From an uncultured Bacteroidales bacterium (lineage in GTDB: Bacteria; Bacteroidota; Bacteroidia; Bacteroidales; UBA932): DNA of 41,925 nt. Every line of letters begins with the position of its first letter. Within the stretch, counting starts at the first letter, position 1. Below, piece after piece: positions 1 through 8,665 of the stretch. Under the pieces are notes generated by a model that did no database searches, was not told where the DNA came from, and was given only the letters and a program-made list of their open reading frames with translations. The DNA lies in NCBI GenBank assembly GCA_934675095.1, contig CAKUPC010000012.1, forward strand, positions 1 through 41,925, written 5' to 3'. Made by a program: the position numbers and the translations under genes.

Positions 1-654
1 GAAGGCCCGTCGGATGAATCAGCGGCGGCCGACTGCCCGGTGGCAGACCCCTCCTGTGTCCGCGCCGCATTAAGGAAGGTTCTTGTCGTCGGCTGCGGAG
101 GAGCGGGGAAGGCCGCCGCCGTCGCTGCCTGTATGCTCGGTCTCGACGTGACTGTGATGAACAGGAATATGTCCCGCGCCCTGAGTTTTGTCCAGCATCT
201 TTCCTCGGCTTCCCAGTCGGCGGTGCAGGCTTCGGGAGGACTGCATCAGAAGAAGTTCCGTATGGGGACGGTCTCCGTGCTGCCTCTTGACCGCTTCGCG
301 TCGGATGCGCTCCGTTATGACGCGCTGATATACACTCTTCCATTGCCTCTGGCATCTTACCCGTTCACTACGGAGACCTCTTCTCGGCTGCCTTCCGCCC
401 CGTGCGGACATGAACTTCCTTCCGAGGAAATAAGACTCAGTCTGATAATAGAGGCAAACTACCGCAGTCCTTCGTTCACTTCGGATGTTCTTGCCAAATT
501 GCCTCGGCGGACAAAATATGTTTCAGGTGAACAATGGCTTCTTCGTCAGGCACTCACCGGCTACGGCCTCATGACCGGCATAAACCCCGACCCGCAGGCT
601 CTTGCCGGGGCTTTGGAAACCTCTGCGAAGAAGGAGGCTCCGGAGCGTGACTGA
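1..654 (+). CDS. aroE: Shikimate dehydrogenase, C-terminal part (5' end outside window)
   Basis: The reading frame is open from base 1, so the start lies upstream of the window; the GTG at 40 is internal. The visible part holds the NADP-binding Rossmann half of the shikimate dehydrogenase family: the glycine-rich turn VGCGGAGKAA, then a strand ending in NRNMSRA, the usual NADP-phosphate-binding position after 'NR'. The C-terminus has the family's closing helix (GEQWLLRQALTGYGLMTG), in which the conserved glutamine before A-x-x-G contacts substrate. The enzyme reduces 3-dehydroshikimate to shikimate in aromatic amino-acid synthesis. The catalytic Lys/Asp half is not visible, and I cannot tell whether the gene is a plain aroE or a fused dehydroquinase-shikimate dehydrogenase. 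The next gene, ssb, has its own promoter. Confidence 0.8.
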   Translation, partial: EGPSDESAAADCPVADPSCVRAALRKVLVVGCGGAGKAAAVAACMLGLDVTVMNRNMSRALSFVQHLSSASQSAVQASGGLHQKKFRMGTVSVLPLDRFASDALRYDALIYTLPLPLASYPFTTETSSRLPSAPCGHELPSEEIRLSLIIEANYRSPSFTSDVLAKLPRRTKYVSGEQWLLRQALTGYGLMTGINPDPQALAGALETSAKKEAPERD

Positions 655-674
655 AGAGAAAATAAATTTTGACC

Positions 675-711
675 TTGTGCAGCGCTTTTGCACAAACAAG
701 AAGTAACTTTG
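675..711 (+). promoter_or_regulatory. Inverted repeat and -7 element upstream of ssb
   Basis: TAACTTTG at 704-711 fits the Bacteroidota -7 consensus TAnnTTTG and lies 24 bp before the ssb start. A perfect 6-bp inverted repeat, TTGTGC (675-680) and GCACAA (690-695) with a 9-bp centre, sits just upstream where an operator would overlap the -33 region. No T-tract follows, so it is less likely a terminator for the upstream gene. Confidence 0.5.
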
Positions 712-735
712 CAATCGTAAAAAATATTCTTTTAT

Positions 736-1224
736 ATGGCCTCATTGAATAAAGTAATGCTCATCGGAAATGTCACCGCAGATCCGGAAATCCGCTATCT
801 TGAGGGTGACAGCGCACAGAACAGCGTGAAGGTCGCGAGTGTGCGTCTCGCCACGAATGAACGCTACCGTGACCGCAAGACCGGCGAATGGAAGGAAGTG
901 ACTGAATTTCACCGGATTTCGGCATGGGGCGGGAATGCGGAAGTAATCGAAAGATATGTCCGCAAGGGCACCCAGCTCTATGTCGAGGGTCGCATACGCA
1001 CCCGCAGCTGGACCGACCGGGACAACAACGCCCGCAGCACGGTCGAGATTCTGGCCGAGTCGGTTCTTCTCCTCGGCCGCAAGTCCGACAATCCGGTTTC
1101 GGCCTCTCTCCCGACGGGACAACCTCAGCCGCAGGGACAGCATCCTCTGCAGCCGGCCCGTCCGCAGCCGACCGTCGTCCCTCCGCCAATCGACGACCCG
1201 GAGGATGACGACCTTCCGTTTTAG
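736..1224 (+). CDS. ssb: Single-stranded DNA-binding protein
   Basis: Binds single-stranded DNA during replication, repair and recombination. Residues about 1-112 form the OB fold, opening with SLNKVMLIGNVTADPEIRYL and containing the family signature around VTEFHRISAWGGNAEVIERYVRKGTQ. A proline- and glutamine-rich linker follows (about 120-150), and the protein ends in the acidic tip DPEDDDLPF that recruits partner proteins in SSBs generally. The length, 162 residues, is typical. The start has an upstream -7 element and the N-terminal MASLNKVMLIG of the family. The AraC-type gene begins 12 bp after the stop and may be co-transcribed. Confidence 0.96.
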   Translation: MASLNKVMLIGNVTADPEIRYLEGDSAQNSVKVASVRLATNERYRDRKTGEWKEVTEFHRISAWGGNAEVIERYVRKGTQLYVEGRIRTRSWTDRDNNARSTVEILAESVLLLGRKSDNPVSASLPTGQPQPQGQHPLQPARPQPTVVPPPIDDPEDDDLPF

Positions 1225-1236
1225 ATACACGCAGGA

Positions 1237-2325
1237 ATGACAGAATTATATGAGTATTCACTGATTGCGGCCTTGGCGCTGCTGCTTTTCTTTGCCATCT
1301 ACTTTTTGGTGGCGAGGGTGCCTGACAAGCCGATATTCGCGACTTATGTGCGCTCCTGCAGGATTATGGGGCTGGCTCTGCTGACTCTTGCCGTGAACTA
1401 CATCGTGCATCTCTTCGTGGACGTGCGTTTCCAGAACCACTGGGCGGCGATTCTGCTTAACCTCTCGACCTATTTTCTGACCTACTGGCTGTTCAGTTCC
1501 GCGTTCATGGTCCTGCTGGACAGGAATTATCTGACAAGGAAAAGGGTGGTCTTCCACACTCTTCTTTGGGTTCTCTATCTCGGGGCATCGGTCACGGCGC
1601 TTTATGTCGGAGGAATGGCGCAGAAGGTTTTCGTCATGATTCTTGCGGCCTCGCTCATCGCATACGGAGTGTTCCTGTCCACAAGGCTGGTGCGTACATA
1701 CAGGAGGACGGTCCGGCTCTTCGACAACACGCATTCCGACAACATCGCATCATACATACAGTGGATGTCGGTTCTGACGTGGTGGGCAATCATTTTCGGA
1801 ATAGGCTGCGGGCTGCTGACCTTCCTTCCGGACGAATATGTCTTCATCTGGATTCTTTCCTCTGTCGCGTTCTATGTCTATATCTTCAGTTCCTACATGA
1901 ACTATATGCTCTATTACGACCGTGTGGAGCGGATTCTTGAGACATCGGATGAATATGACGACATTGAGGAAAGCCGCGAGGAGGATGCCGTGCCGGCCTA
2001 CTATTCGGAAATAGCTCATCGCCTCGACGAATGGATTGCCTCACACGGATATACGCGGTCGGGACTTACCATCGAGGACCTCGCGCAGGAACTCGATACC
2101 AACCGAACCTATCTTTCGGGGTACATCCGGACGACCTACAGGCTCTCGTTCCGCGAATGGATTACGGTCCTGCGTCTCGACTATGCCAAGAATATGCTCC
2201 GCGAGCACCCCGAATATACCATCGCTGCGGTCTCCGAGGCCGCCGGTTTCATTTCCCTGAGCTATTTCACGAAAATTTTCCGCGAAAAGGAAGGCACGAC
2301 TCCCGGCAAGTGGGCCAGAACCTGA
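1237..2325 (+). CDS. Membrane-anchored AraC-family transcriptional regulator
   Basis: The first ~215 residues hold about six hydrophobic segments (for example near 5-26, 37-60, 68-92, 103-120, 127-147, 175-195 and 200-220), followed by an acidic linker (YDDIEESREEDAVP). The C-terminal ~95 residues are a clear AraC double helix-turn-helix: SGLTIEDLAQELDTNRTYLS and the second motif TIAAVSEAAGFISLSYFTKIF followed by FREKEGTTPGKW. This layout, a 6-7-TM sensor half fused to an AraC DNA-binding half, is frequent in Bacteroidota. The signal sensed and the target genes are not evident. It lies 12 bp downstream of ssb and converges on the nucleoside kinase gene, from which it is separated by only 29 bp with no clear terminator. 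Confidence 0.85.
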   Translation: MTELYEYSLIAALALLLFFAIYFLVARVPDKPIFATYVRSCRIMGLALLTLAVNYIVHLFVDVRFQNHWAAILLNLSTYFLTYWLFSSAFMVLLDRNYLTRKRVVFHTLLWVLYLGASVTALYVGGMAQKVFVMILAASLIAYGVFLSTRLVRTYRRTVRLFDNTHSDNIASYIQWMSVLTWWAIIFGIGCGLLTFLPDEYVFIWILSSVAFYVYIFSSYMNYMLYYDRVERILETSDEYDDIEESREEDAVPAYYSEIAHRLDEWIASHGYTRSGLTIEDLAQELDTNRTYLSGYIRTTYRLSFREWITVLRLDYAKNMLREHPEYTIAAVSEAAGFISLSYFTKIFREKEGTTPGKWART

Positions 2326-2354
2326 AGCCGTGCCTGAAACCCCGTTCGAATGAC

Positions 2355-4058
2355 TTAAAGCGTCTGCCCGCCAATGAACTCGCGCATTATTGAGGTCGGC
2401 GGAATCATCGCTATCTCCTCGGGGCTGAGGGCCACGATGTAGCTGAGGAACTTGAGCAGGCGCACGGCCTCGCTGTATGCCGGTGATGTCGGGCTGATGC
2501 GGCGCAGAAGCGGCTCTGCATAGTATTTCAGCATCGGAAGCTCGAACACGAGCGCGGAATTGAACATCACGTCGGCGTTCTCCTGGAACGGGAAGATGTT
2601 GCGGTTCTCGCCGCGGCGCACGCTCGGCCAGCGGAGAATCGTCTCCTCCGGGGATATGCCCCTGACGCGGTTGTCGCGCACCATGCGGCGAAGAATCCTG
2701 TTGTCCGTCGTGGAGATGTTGTTGTTCTCGTCGAGCGAGAGGGACGTGAGCGCGGAGGCATAGACACGGAAAATCCTCGACTGATCTACACCCGGCACCA
2801 TCTCCGGATTCAGAGCATGGATTCCCTCCATGATGAGTATGTCCTCCTTTTCGAGCCTCATTCTGTTGCCCTCGAAGGTGCGGGCGCCGGTCTTGAAGTT
2901 GAACTTCGGAATCTCAATCTCCTTGCCGGCGAGCAGGTCGTTCAGCTGCGCGTTGAGAAAGTCAAGGTCCATCGCGTGCAGGGACTCGAAGTCATAGTTA
3001 CCGTTCTCGTCCTTGGGAGTGTGCTCGCGGTCCACGAAATAGTTGTCCAGCTCAATCACTTTCGGATTCAGTCCGAGAATCCTGCACTGCTGCGCGAGGC
3101 GGAGCGACGAGGAGGTCTTTCCGGATGATGACGGCCCGGCGATGAACACAATCTTCACGCTGTCGTGCCTCTGCCAGATTGCATCGGCGATTGCCGCGTA
3201 CTTGCGCTCATGACGCGCCTCCGCGAGGTTGATGATTTCGCGCGCGTGCCCGTCGAGTATTGCCTTGTTCAGCGAGCCAACGCTGCTTACCCCGAGCACC
3301 CTGCTCCATTTCTCGTGGTCGTCGAGCGCCGCGGCGAGCTTGGACTGCTTCTTCATCGGCGTAATCCTGTCCTTTTGCCCGAGCCCAGGGTACTGGAGGC
3401 ACATTCCCTTGCCGAACGGACGAAGTTCGAATGTCTTGAGGTAGCCGGTTGACGGCAGCATGGGACCATAGAACGAATCCGCCGTCTCTCCGAGGAAATA
3501 GACGCTGTAGGTGTAGCGGCCGAGGGTCCTGAGCAGTTCTTCCTTTTCCGGCTGCCCGTTTTTCTCAAAGAGTTTTTCCGCCTCTTCCTCGGTGAGTATG
3601 GCCTTGCGGAACGGGATGTCCTGCGCGATTATTTCCTTCATCCTTGCCTTGAGACGGCGTATCTCCTCGCCCGAAGGCACATGAACCTCATATTTTCCGC
3701 CGTCCGGATTTTCGTGCAGCTCACAGTAGAGCCCGCTCGGCAGGGCATACTTGATGTTGAGAAAAATGCCCGGAAACTCGTCCCTCACGGCCTTCTGAAG
3801 CACGAAGCAGAGCGAGCGGGCGTAGGTCCGTATCCCGTTCGGATGCCCGTAGCCGATGAACTGAATCCTGTGGGGACGGCAAATCTCGAAGTTGAGGCCT
3901 TTCAGCGAGTTATCGACCAGCGCCGCGAGAATCTGCTTGTCCTCCGTGCCCTCCGTCTCCTTCGGCATCATTTCCCTTGCAATGTCGAGAAGCGTCGTCC
4001 CGAATTCGACGTCGCGGTATGTTTCCGTGTTTTCGCAATAAATTCTTATTTTATCCAT
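2355..4058 (-). CDS. Uridine kinase-like nucleoside kinase with TGS-like N-terminus
   Basis: Predicted P-loop kinase of the phosphoribulokinase/uridine kinase superfamily. The C-terminal half contains the Walker A FIAGPSSSGKTSSS, then LDNYFVDREHTPKDENGNYD (substrate loop) and DILIMEGIHALNPEM (Walker B). The N-terminal half starts like a TGS/threonyl-tRNA synthetase editing-type region (MDKIRIYCEN, a conserved HPNGIRTYARS segment), an architecture common in Bacteroidota proteins annotated as nucleoside kinase. An in-frame ATG lies 36 bp further out (4094); I prefer 4058 because the TGS-like fold begins there, homologs start so, and an AGGGA sits a few bases before this ATG. It is divergent from uvrA. 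The substrate, probably uridine or cytidine, is inferred from family only. Confidence 0.85.
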   Translation of the reverse strand: MDKIRIYCENTETYRDVEFGTTLLDIAREMMPKETEGTEDKQILAALVDNSLKGLNFEICRPHRIQFIGYGHPNGIRTYARSLCFVLQKAVRDEFPGIFLNIKYALPSGLYCELHENPDGGKYEVHVPSGEEIRRLKARMKEIIAQDIPFRKAILTEEEAEKLFEKNGQPEKEELLRTLGRYTYSVYFLGETADSFYGPMLPSTGYLKTFELRPFGKGMCLQYPGLGQKDRITPMKKQSKLAAALDDHEKWSRVLGVSSVGSLNKAILDGHAREIINLAEARHERKYAAIADAIWQRHDSVKIVFIAGPSSSGKTSSSLRLAQQCRILGLNPKVIELDNYFVDREHTPKDENGNYDFESLHAMDLDFLNAQLNDLLAGKEIEIPKFNFKTGARTFEGNRMRLEKEDILIMEGIHALNPEMVPGVDQSRIFRVYASALTSLSLDENNNISTTDNRILRRMVRDNRVRGISPEETILRWPSVRRGENRNIFPFQENADVMFNSALVFELPMLKYYAEPLLRRISPTSPAYSEAVRLLKFLSYIVALSPEEIAMIPPTSIMREFIGGQTL

Positions 4059-4172
4059 ATATTCCCTGTTTTTTTTCGTAAAATCCCCCGTCATGTTCGG
4101 GAGGACCGGGAACTTTTCCCTACAAATTAGTGACCGAAGACGAATGTGGCGACATATTTTCCATAAAATTCG

Positions 4173-4180
4173 TAATTTTG
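4173..4180 (+). promoter_or_regulatory. -7 promoter element of uvrA
   Basis: TAATTTTG matches TAnnTTTG and ends only 6 bp before the chosen uvrA ATG. Transcription would then start at or very near the start codon, giving a leaderless or nearly leaderless mRNA. No convincing TTTG is seen 19-21 bp upstream. The position also argues against the longer in-frame start at 4130, which lies upstream of this element. Confidence 0.5.
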
Positions 4181-4186
4181 CACAAT

Positions 4187-7147
4187 ATGAAACCGACCGA
4201 CAAATACATCGAAATACGGGGCGCGAAGGCGCATAATCTTAAAAATGTTTCACTCGACATCCCGCGCGGCGAGTTCGTCGTGATTACGGGGCTGAGCGGA
4301 AGCGGAAAGTCGTCCCTTGCGTTCGACACTCTCTATGCTGAGGGGCAGCGGCGTTATATGGACACGCTCTCGACATACGCGAAGCATTTCATGGGAATAC
4401 TCGAAAAGCCTCAGGTGGAGAGCATCGGGGGGCTCAGCCCGGTCATCGCCATAGAGCAGAAGACGACGGGAAAGAATCCGCGCTCGACGGTCGGGACGAT
4501 TACGGAAATATATGATTTCCTGAGACTTCTGTATGCCCGCGCGTCGAAGGCCTATTCGCCGGCGACGGGAAAGGAGATGGTGCGCTACACCGACGACCAG
4601 ATTGTCTCTCTGATTATCGAGGGCTACGGCGGGCGCAAGTGCCTGCTTCTCTCTCCGCTCGTCCGGGGACGCAAGGGGCACTACAAGGAACTGCTCGCCC
4701 AGCTTCGCAAGAAGGGATATACGCAGGCGCGGATTGACTCCGAAATCGTCGAGCTTTCGGAAGTTGAGGCCCTGGACCGCTACAAACCGCATTTCATCGA
4801 ACTTGTTGTCGATAGGCTCAAGCCGGAGGCGAAGGACGAGAAGCGGATTCGGGAGTCCGTGATGACGGCTCTGAACCTCGGCAAGGGCTCGCTGGCGATT
4901 CTTGACATGGAGACGGGCGAACTGCATCATTTTTCGAAGCATCTGGTGTGTCCGGACACGGGCCTGTCCCTTGAGGAACCGGCTCCGCACACGTTCTCGT
5001 TCAATTCTCCGCAGGGCTATTGTCCTCACTGCAAGGGACTTGGAACCATCGTGAACGTCGATGTGACGTCCATAATCCCGGATTCGTCGGTTTCGATTGC
5101 GGACGGTGGAATCGTGCCTCTGGGGAATATCCGTCAGACGAGGAAATTTGACATAATCCGTTCCATCGCAAGGAAATATGACTTCTCGTTATATGACCCC
5201 ATCGAACTCGTGCCGCAGGAGGCGCTGACGCTGATAATCTACGGCTCGGACGAACTTTTCCGGGAGGGGGAGGGGACGATGTCGGAGATGGTGTCGTTTC
5301 CGGGAATCGTGGGCGACATCGACGACAAGATTGTGTGCCCGGAGTGCGGAGGTACGAGGCTGAAGAAGGAATGCGGCTGTTTCAAGATTGACGGAAAGCC
5401 GATTTGGGAGGTTTCGGCGATGGAAATCAGCGCGCTGAAGGAATGGCTGCTGAGCCTGCCGGGGAAGCTTGACAACAGGGGGAACGCGATTGCCAGGGAC
5501 ATTCTCAAGGAACTTGACGAGAGGGTGCAGTTCCTGCTTGACGTGGGGCTGGACTACCTTTCCCTCGACCGTGCCACAGCTTCACTCTCTGGAGGGGAGA
5601 GCCAGCGAATCAGGCTCGCGACGCAAATAGGGTCGAAGCTCGTGAACGTGCTCTACATCCTTGACGAACCCTCAATCGGACTGCACCAGAGGGACAACCG
5701 CAAGCTGATTGCGTCTCTTCAGGAGCTGAGGGACAGCGGCAATTCTGTGATGGTCGTGGAGCATGACGAGGAGACTATGAGGGCGTCCGACTGGCTCGTG
5801 GACGTCGGCCCGGGAGCGGGTTCGGAGGGAGGACGCATCTGCATGAACGGGCCTTTTGAACTGTTGGAGGCTCATCAGGAGGCACTGGAGGCGGGCTTGC
5901 GCAGGAATGATTCCGCGATAAGCCATACTGTCGGGAATCCTTTGGCTGAACGGCCGGGAGTGGCTGTTGAGTCTGATGATGCCGTGCGGACTGCGATGGA
6001 TGCCAAGGAAACGACTTTGGCCGAACGGTTGGGAGTGCCAGTGGCGGAGGTCCGGGCTGTAGAAAGCCATTGCATTTTCGGGAACTCGGTGACTCTGGAC
6101 TACCTGCGTGGAATACGGAAGATTGAAGTCCCTGCCGTGCGCCGCGGCGGAAACGGGCTGTTCCTGACGATAAGGGGGGCACATGGCAATAATCTGAAGG
6201 AGGTCGATGCCGCGTTCCCTCTCGGATGCTTCATCGGCGTTGCCGGAGTCAGCGGCTCGGGCAAATCGACGCTGATTAACGAGACTCTGATGCCGATTCT
6301 GAAGAACAGGTTCTTCAAGTCCGGGCTGCCTGTGCTGCCTTACGGCTCGATTGAGGGTGTGGAGAACATAGATAAGGTCATAGAGATTGACCAGTCGCCG
6401 ATAGGCCGCTCTCCGAGGAGCAACCCTGCGACTTTCACGGGCGTGTTCGACGACATCCGGAAACTGTTTGAGGCGACTCCGGACGCGAAGGTCCGCGGTT
6501 TCAAGGCGAGCCGGTTCTCCTTCAATGTCGCCGGGGGGCGCTGCGAGGAGTGCAAGGGCGCAGGCCTGAAGGTCATAGAGATGAATTTTCTGCCGTCGGT
6601 GAACGTTGTCTGCCCTCAGTGCGGCGGCCGTCGCTACAAGGAAGACACGCTTGCGGTCTATTATAAGGGGAAGAACATCAACGACATTCTTGAAATGCCG
6701 ATTTCGGAGGCCTACGAGTTCTTCAGACCGGTGCCTGCCATCGCGGTGAAGCTCAAGGCCCTGCTTGACGTCGGTCTCGGCTACATAACCCTCGGTCAGT
6801 CCTCCGTGACGCTTTCCGGCGGCGAGAGCCAGCGCATGAAACTTTCCGCCGAGCTCTCCAAGAAATCCACTGGCAAGACCCTCTACATCCTCGACGAGCC
6901 TACCACCGGCCTCCATACCGAAGACATAAAGGTTCTTCTCGGCGTCCTCCAGAAACTTGTCGATGCAGGGAACACGGTCATCATAATCGAGCACAATCTC
7001 GATGTCCTCAAGTCCGTGGATTATCTCTTTGACCTCGGCCCCGAAGGCGGCCGCCGCGGAGGTGTCATTGTCTCGCAGGGCACCCCCGAACAGGTCGCCG
7101 CCGACCCAGCCTCCGTCACCGGCCCCTACCTCAGGCCGCTGCTGTAG
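4187..7147 (+). CDS. uvrA: Excinuclease ABC subunit A
   Basis: Damage-recognition ATPase of nucleotide excision repair. Two ABC modules are present: Walker A GLSGSGKSS (about residues 35-43) and GVSGSGKST in the second half, ABC signatures LSGGESQRIRLA and LSGGESQRMKLS, and Walker B regions YILDEPSIGLHQ and YILDEPTTGLH. Zinc-finger cysteines are visible (CPHCKGLG, CPECGG, CEECKG and CPQCGG). The start at 4187 (MKPTDKYIEIRGAKAHNLKN) fits the family; an upstream extension to 4130 would run through the promoter. Unusual is an insertion of roughly 65 residues between the first ATPase half and the conserved RKIEVP segment (about residues 560-635), which contains two similar LAER-GV-V segments. At 986 residues it is longer than the usual ~940. 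Confidence 0.96.
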   Translation: MKPTDKYIEIRGAKAHNLKNVSLDIPRGEFVVITGLSGSGKSSLAFDTLYAEGQRRYMDTLSTYAKHFMGILEKPQVESIGGLSPVIAIEQKTTGKNPRSTVGTITEIYDFLRLLYARASKAYSPATGKEMVRYTDDQIVSLIIEGYGGRKCLLLSPLVRGRKGHYKELLAQLRKKGYTQARIDSEIVELSEVEALDRYKPHFIELVVDRLKPEAKDEKRIRESVMTALNLGKGSLAILDMETGELHHFSKHLVCPDTGLSLEEPAPHTFSFNSPQGYCPHCKGLGTIVNVDVTSIIPDSSVSIADGGIVPLGNIRQTRKFDIIRSIARKYDFSLYDPIELVPQEALTLIIYGSDELFREGEGTMSEMVSFPGIVGDIDDKIVCPECGGTRLKKECGCFKIDGKPIWEVSAMEISALKEWLLSLPGKLDNRGNAIARDILKELDERVQFLLDVGLDYLSLDRATASLSGGESQRIRLATQIGSKLVNVLYILDEPSIGLHQRDNRKLIASLQELRDSGNSVMVVEHDEETMRASDWLVDVGPGAGSEGGRICMNGPFELLEAHQEALEAGLRRNDSAISHTVGNPLAERPGVAVESDDAVRTAMDAKETTLAERLGVPVAEVRAVESHCIFGNSVTLDYLRGIRKIEVPAVRRGGNGLFLTIRGAHGNNLKEVDAAFPLGCFIGVAGVSGSGKSTLINETLMPILKNRFFKSGLPVLPYGSIEGVENIDKVIEIDQSPIGRSPRSNPATFTGVFDDIRKLFEATPDAKVRGFKASRFSFNVAGGRCEECKGAGLKVIEMNFLPSVNVVCPQCGGRRYKEDTLAVYYKGKNINDILEMPISEAYEFFRPVPAIAVKLKALLDVGLGYITLGQSSVTLSGGESQRMKLSAELSKKSTGKTLYILDEPTTGLHTEDIKVLLGVLQKLVDAGNTVIIIEHNLDVLKSVDYLFDLGPEGGRRGGVIVSQGTPEQVAADPASVTGPYLRPLL

Positions 7148-7186
7148 GGGCAGAACTCGCAGGCTCCAGCAGAAGGTCTTATCGTT

Positions 7187-7215
7187 TCTTCCGGAAATAT
7201 TTTGATGCCGGAAGA
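7187..7215 (+). terminator. Hairpin after uvrA
   Basis: A perfect 8-bp inverted repeat, TCTTCCGG (7187-7194) and CCGGAAGA (7208-7215) with a 13-nt loop, lies 40 bp after the uvrA stop. There is no strong T-tract after the right arm, so it is only a tentative terminator. Confidence 0.4.
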
Positions 7216-7233
7216 CTGTTTCAGGGATGTTTG

Positions 7234-7290
7234 GCCAAATTCAGGAACAAACCGATGCCAAATTCAGGAACAAAATCGCGCCAAATTTCC
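7234..7290 (+). repeat. Three-copy 23-bp direct repeat upstream of ATPase A
   Basis: GCCAAATTCAGGAACAAA occurs at 7234 and again at 7257, exactly 23 bp apart; a third, partial copy (GCCAAATTTCC) begins at 7280, again 23 bp on. The first copy is preceded by TTTG, making a local palindrome TTTGGCCAAA, but the unit itself is a direct repeat. The array ends about where the -33 box of the promoter for the next gene should lie, as expected for an operator. Confidence 0.85.
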
Positions 7291-7310
7291 TATTTTGGAA
7301 ATTATTGTGT

Positions 7311-7318
7311 TATATTTG
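7311..7318 (+). promoter_or_regulatory. -7 promoter element of ATPase A
   Basis: TATATTTG, a perfect TAnnTTTG, lies 24 bp before the ATG at 7343 and 20 bp after the repeat array. The same eight bases precede ATPases B and C. Confidence 0.65.
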
Positions 7319-7342
7319 TCGGAAAATAAACACGATGCGGTT

Positions 7343-8626
7343 ATGAAGGATTATAAACATCGGATAATGGATGCTTTGCTTGATAGAAAACTTCAGGCAA
7401 AGGGAGCTGTTGTGATAGAAGGACCGAAATGGTGCGGTAAAACGACAACTGCCGGAGAAGTCGCCGCCAGCAAAGTTATGCTTGCCAGAAAAGACGTCAA
7501 GGAGCAGTTCAGAAGTCTTTTAGAAATAGATTCTGATGCGGCTCTTGGGGGAGAAACTCCGATGCTTATAGACGAGTGGCAGACGGTTCCGACACTATGG
7601 GATTCCGTGCGTTGCATTGTCGATGAACGTCAAATGACCGGGCAATTCATCTTGACAGGCTCTGCCGTTCCTGACAAAGAAGCGGAGGCGGAGATTGAAC
7701 ATTCGGGAACCGGGCGGTTCGCGTGGTTGACGATGCGTCCTATGACGTTGTTTGAATCCGGCGAGTCCAATGGAAGTGTCAGCCTGTCAGAATTATTTTT
7801 GTCGCCTGACAAGATTCTTGCAAAAAATGATTTGAAACTCAAAGACATCGCATTCCTGATATGCAGAGGCGGTTGGCCGATGGCAGTAGGACTTGCGGAT
7901 GATGTGGCTCTTGAACAGGCTTTCGATTATTACGATGCTGTCACAAAAGAGGACATTTCAAAAGTCGATGGGGTAAAAAGGGCTTCCGAAAGAGTCAAGC
8001 GGCTGATGCGTTCATACGCTCGTCATCAAGGAACCCAAGCGTCCATCGCTACATTGCGCGATGATTTGAAGAACAATGATTCCTCGACTCTTGACGACAG
8101 CACCATATACGCCTATCTGGACGCGCTTCGGAAGATATTCGTAATTGAGGATATGCCGGCCTGGAATCCTAACCTTCGTTCGAAGACCGCGATACGCACG
8201 GCCGACACCCGATATTTTGTTGACCCGTCCATTGCCACGGCTGCACTCGAACTTGGACCGGCCGACTTGATGCATGATCTTAACACAATGGGACTCCTCT
8301 TTGAGACATTGTGCGTAAGAGACTTGAGGGTTTTTGCCGAGTCCCTGAACGGAAATGTGTATCATTATCGCGACAAGAACGGTTTGGAATGTGACGCCGT
8401 GGTACACTTGCGGGGAGGACACTACGGGCTTGTGGAGATTAAACTTGGCGGAAAATCGTTAATTGACGACGGGGCTGCAACGTTGACAGCTTTGTCTAAT
8501 CAGATTGATACGACAAGAATGAAAGCACCCGCGTTCAAAATGATTCTTACCGCCACGGGGGATTACGCATACCGTCGCCCGGAAGATGGCGTATATGTAG
8601 TCCCGATTGGATGCCTGCGGCCGTAA
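7343..8626 (+). CDS. AAA ATPase with DUF4143 C-terminus (ATPase A)
   Basis: Member of the widespread AAA_14/DUF4143 family, whose function is unknown. Residues near the N-terminus hold a Walker A (GPKWCGKTTT), then the Walker B MLIDEWQ and the sensor-like FILTGSAVPD. The C-terminal half is DUF4143 and ends with a PD-(D/E)XK nuclease-like signature: an aspartate in LECDAVVHL followed by YGLVEIKLGG (E-x-K). I chose the ATG at 7343 (MKDYKHRIMD); the longer in-frame start at 7202 would translate the repeat array and lies upstream of the promoter. The gene stands alone, convergent with higA. Whether the protein binds its own upstream repeats is inference from position only. Confidence 0.85.
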   Translation: MKDYKHRIMDALLDRKLQAKGAVVIEGPKWCGKTTTAGEVAASKVMLARKDVKEQFRSLLEIDSDAALGGETPMLIDEWQTVPTLWDSVRCIVDERQMTGQFILTGSAVPDKEAEAEIEHSGTGRFAWLTMRPMTLFESGESNGSVSLSELFLSPDKILAKNDLKLKDIAFLICRGGWPMAVGLADDVALEQAFDYYDAVTKEDISKVDGVKRASERVKRLMRSYARHQGTQASIATLRDDLKNNDSSTLDDSTIYAYLDALRKIFVIEDMPAWNPNLRSKTAIRTADTRYFVDPSIATAALELGPADLMHDLNTMGLLFETLCVRDLRVFAESLNGNVYHYRDKNGLECDAVVHLRGGHYGLVEIKLGGKSLIDDGAATLTALSNQIDTTRMKAPAFKMILTATGDYAYRRPEDGVYVVPIGCLRP

Positions 8627-8665
8627 GTATCTGTGTCTGTGTCTCTGCTTCTCACCAATAATGTT

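Noticed and set aside
5672..6994. 440-codon open frame opposite uvrA
   Set aside because: Shadow of a long GC-rich gene; the plus-strand frame is a complete UvrA.
7202..7342. N-terminal extension of ATPase A
   Set aside because: It would translate the 23-bp repeats and lie upstream of the TATATTTG box.
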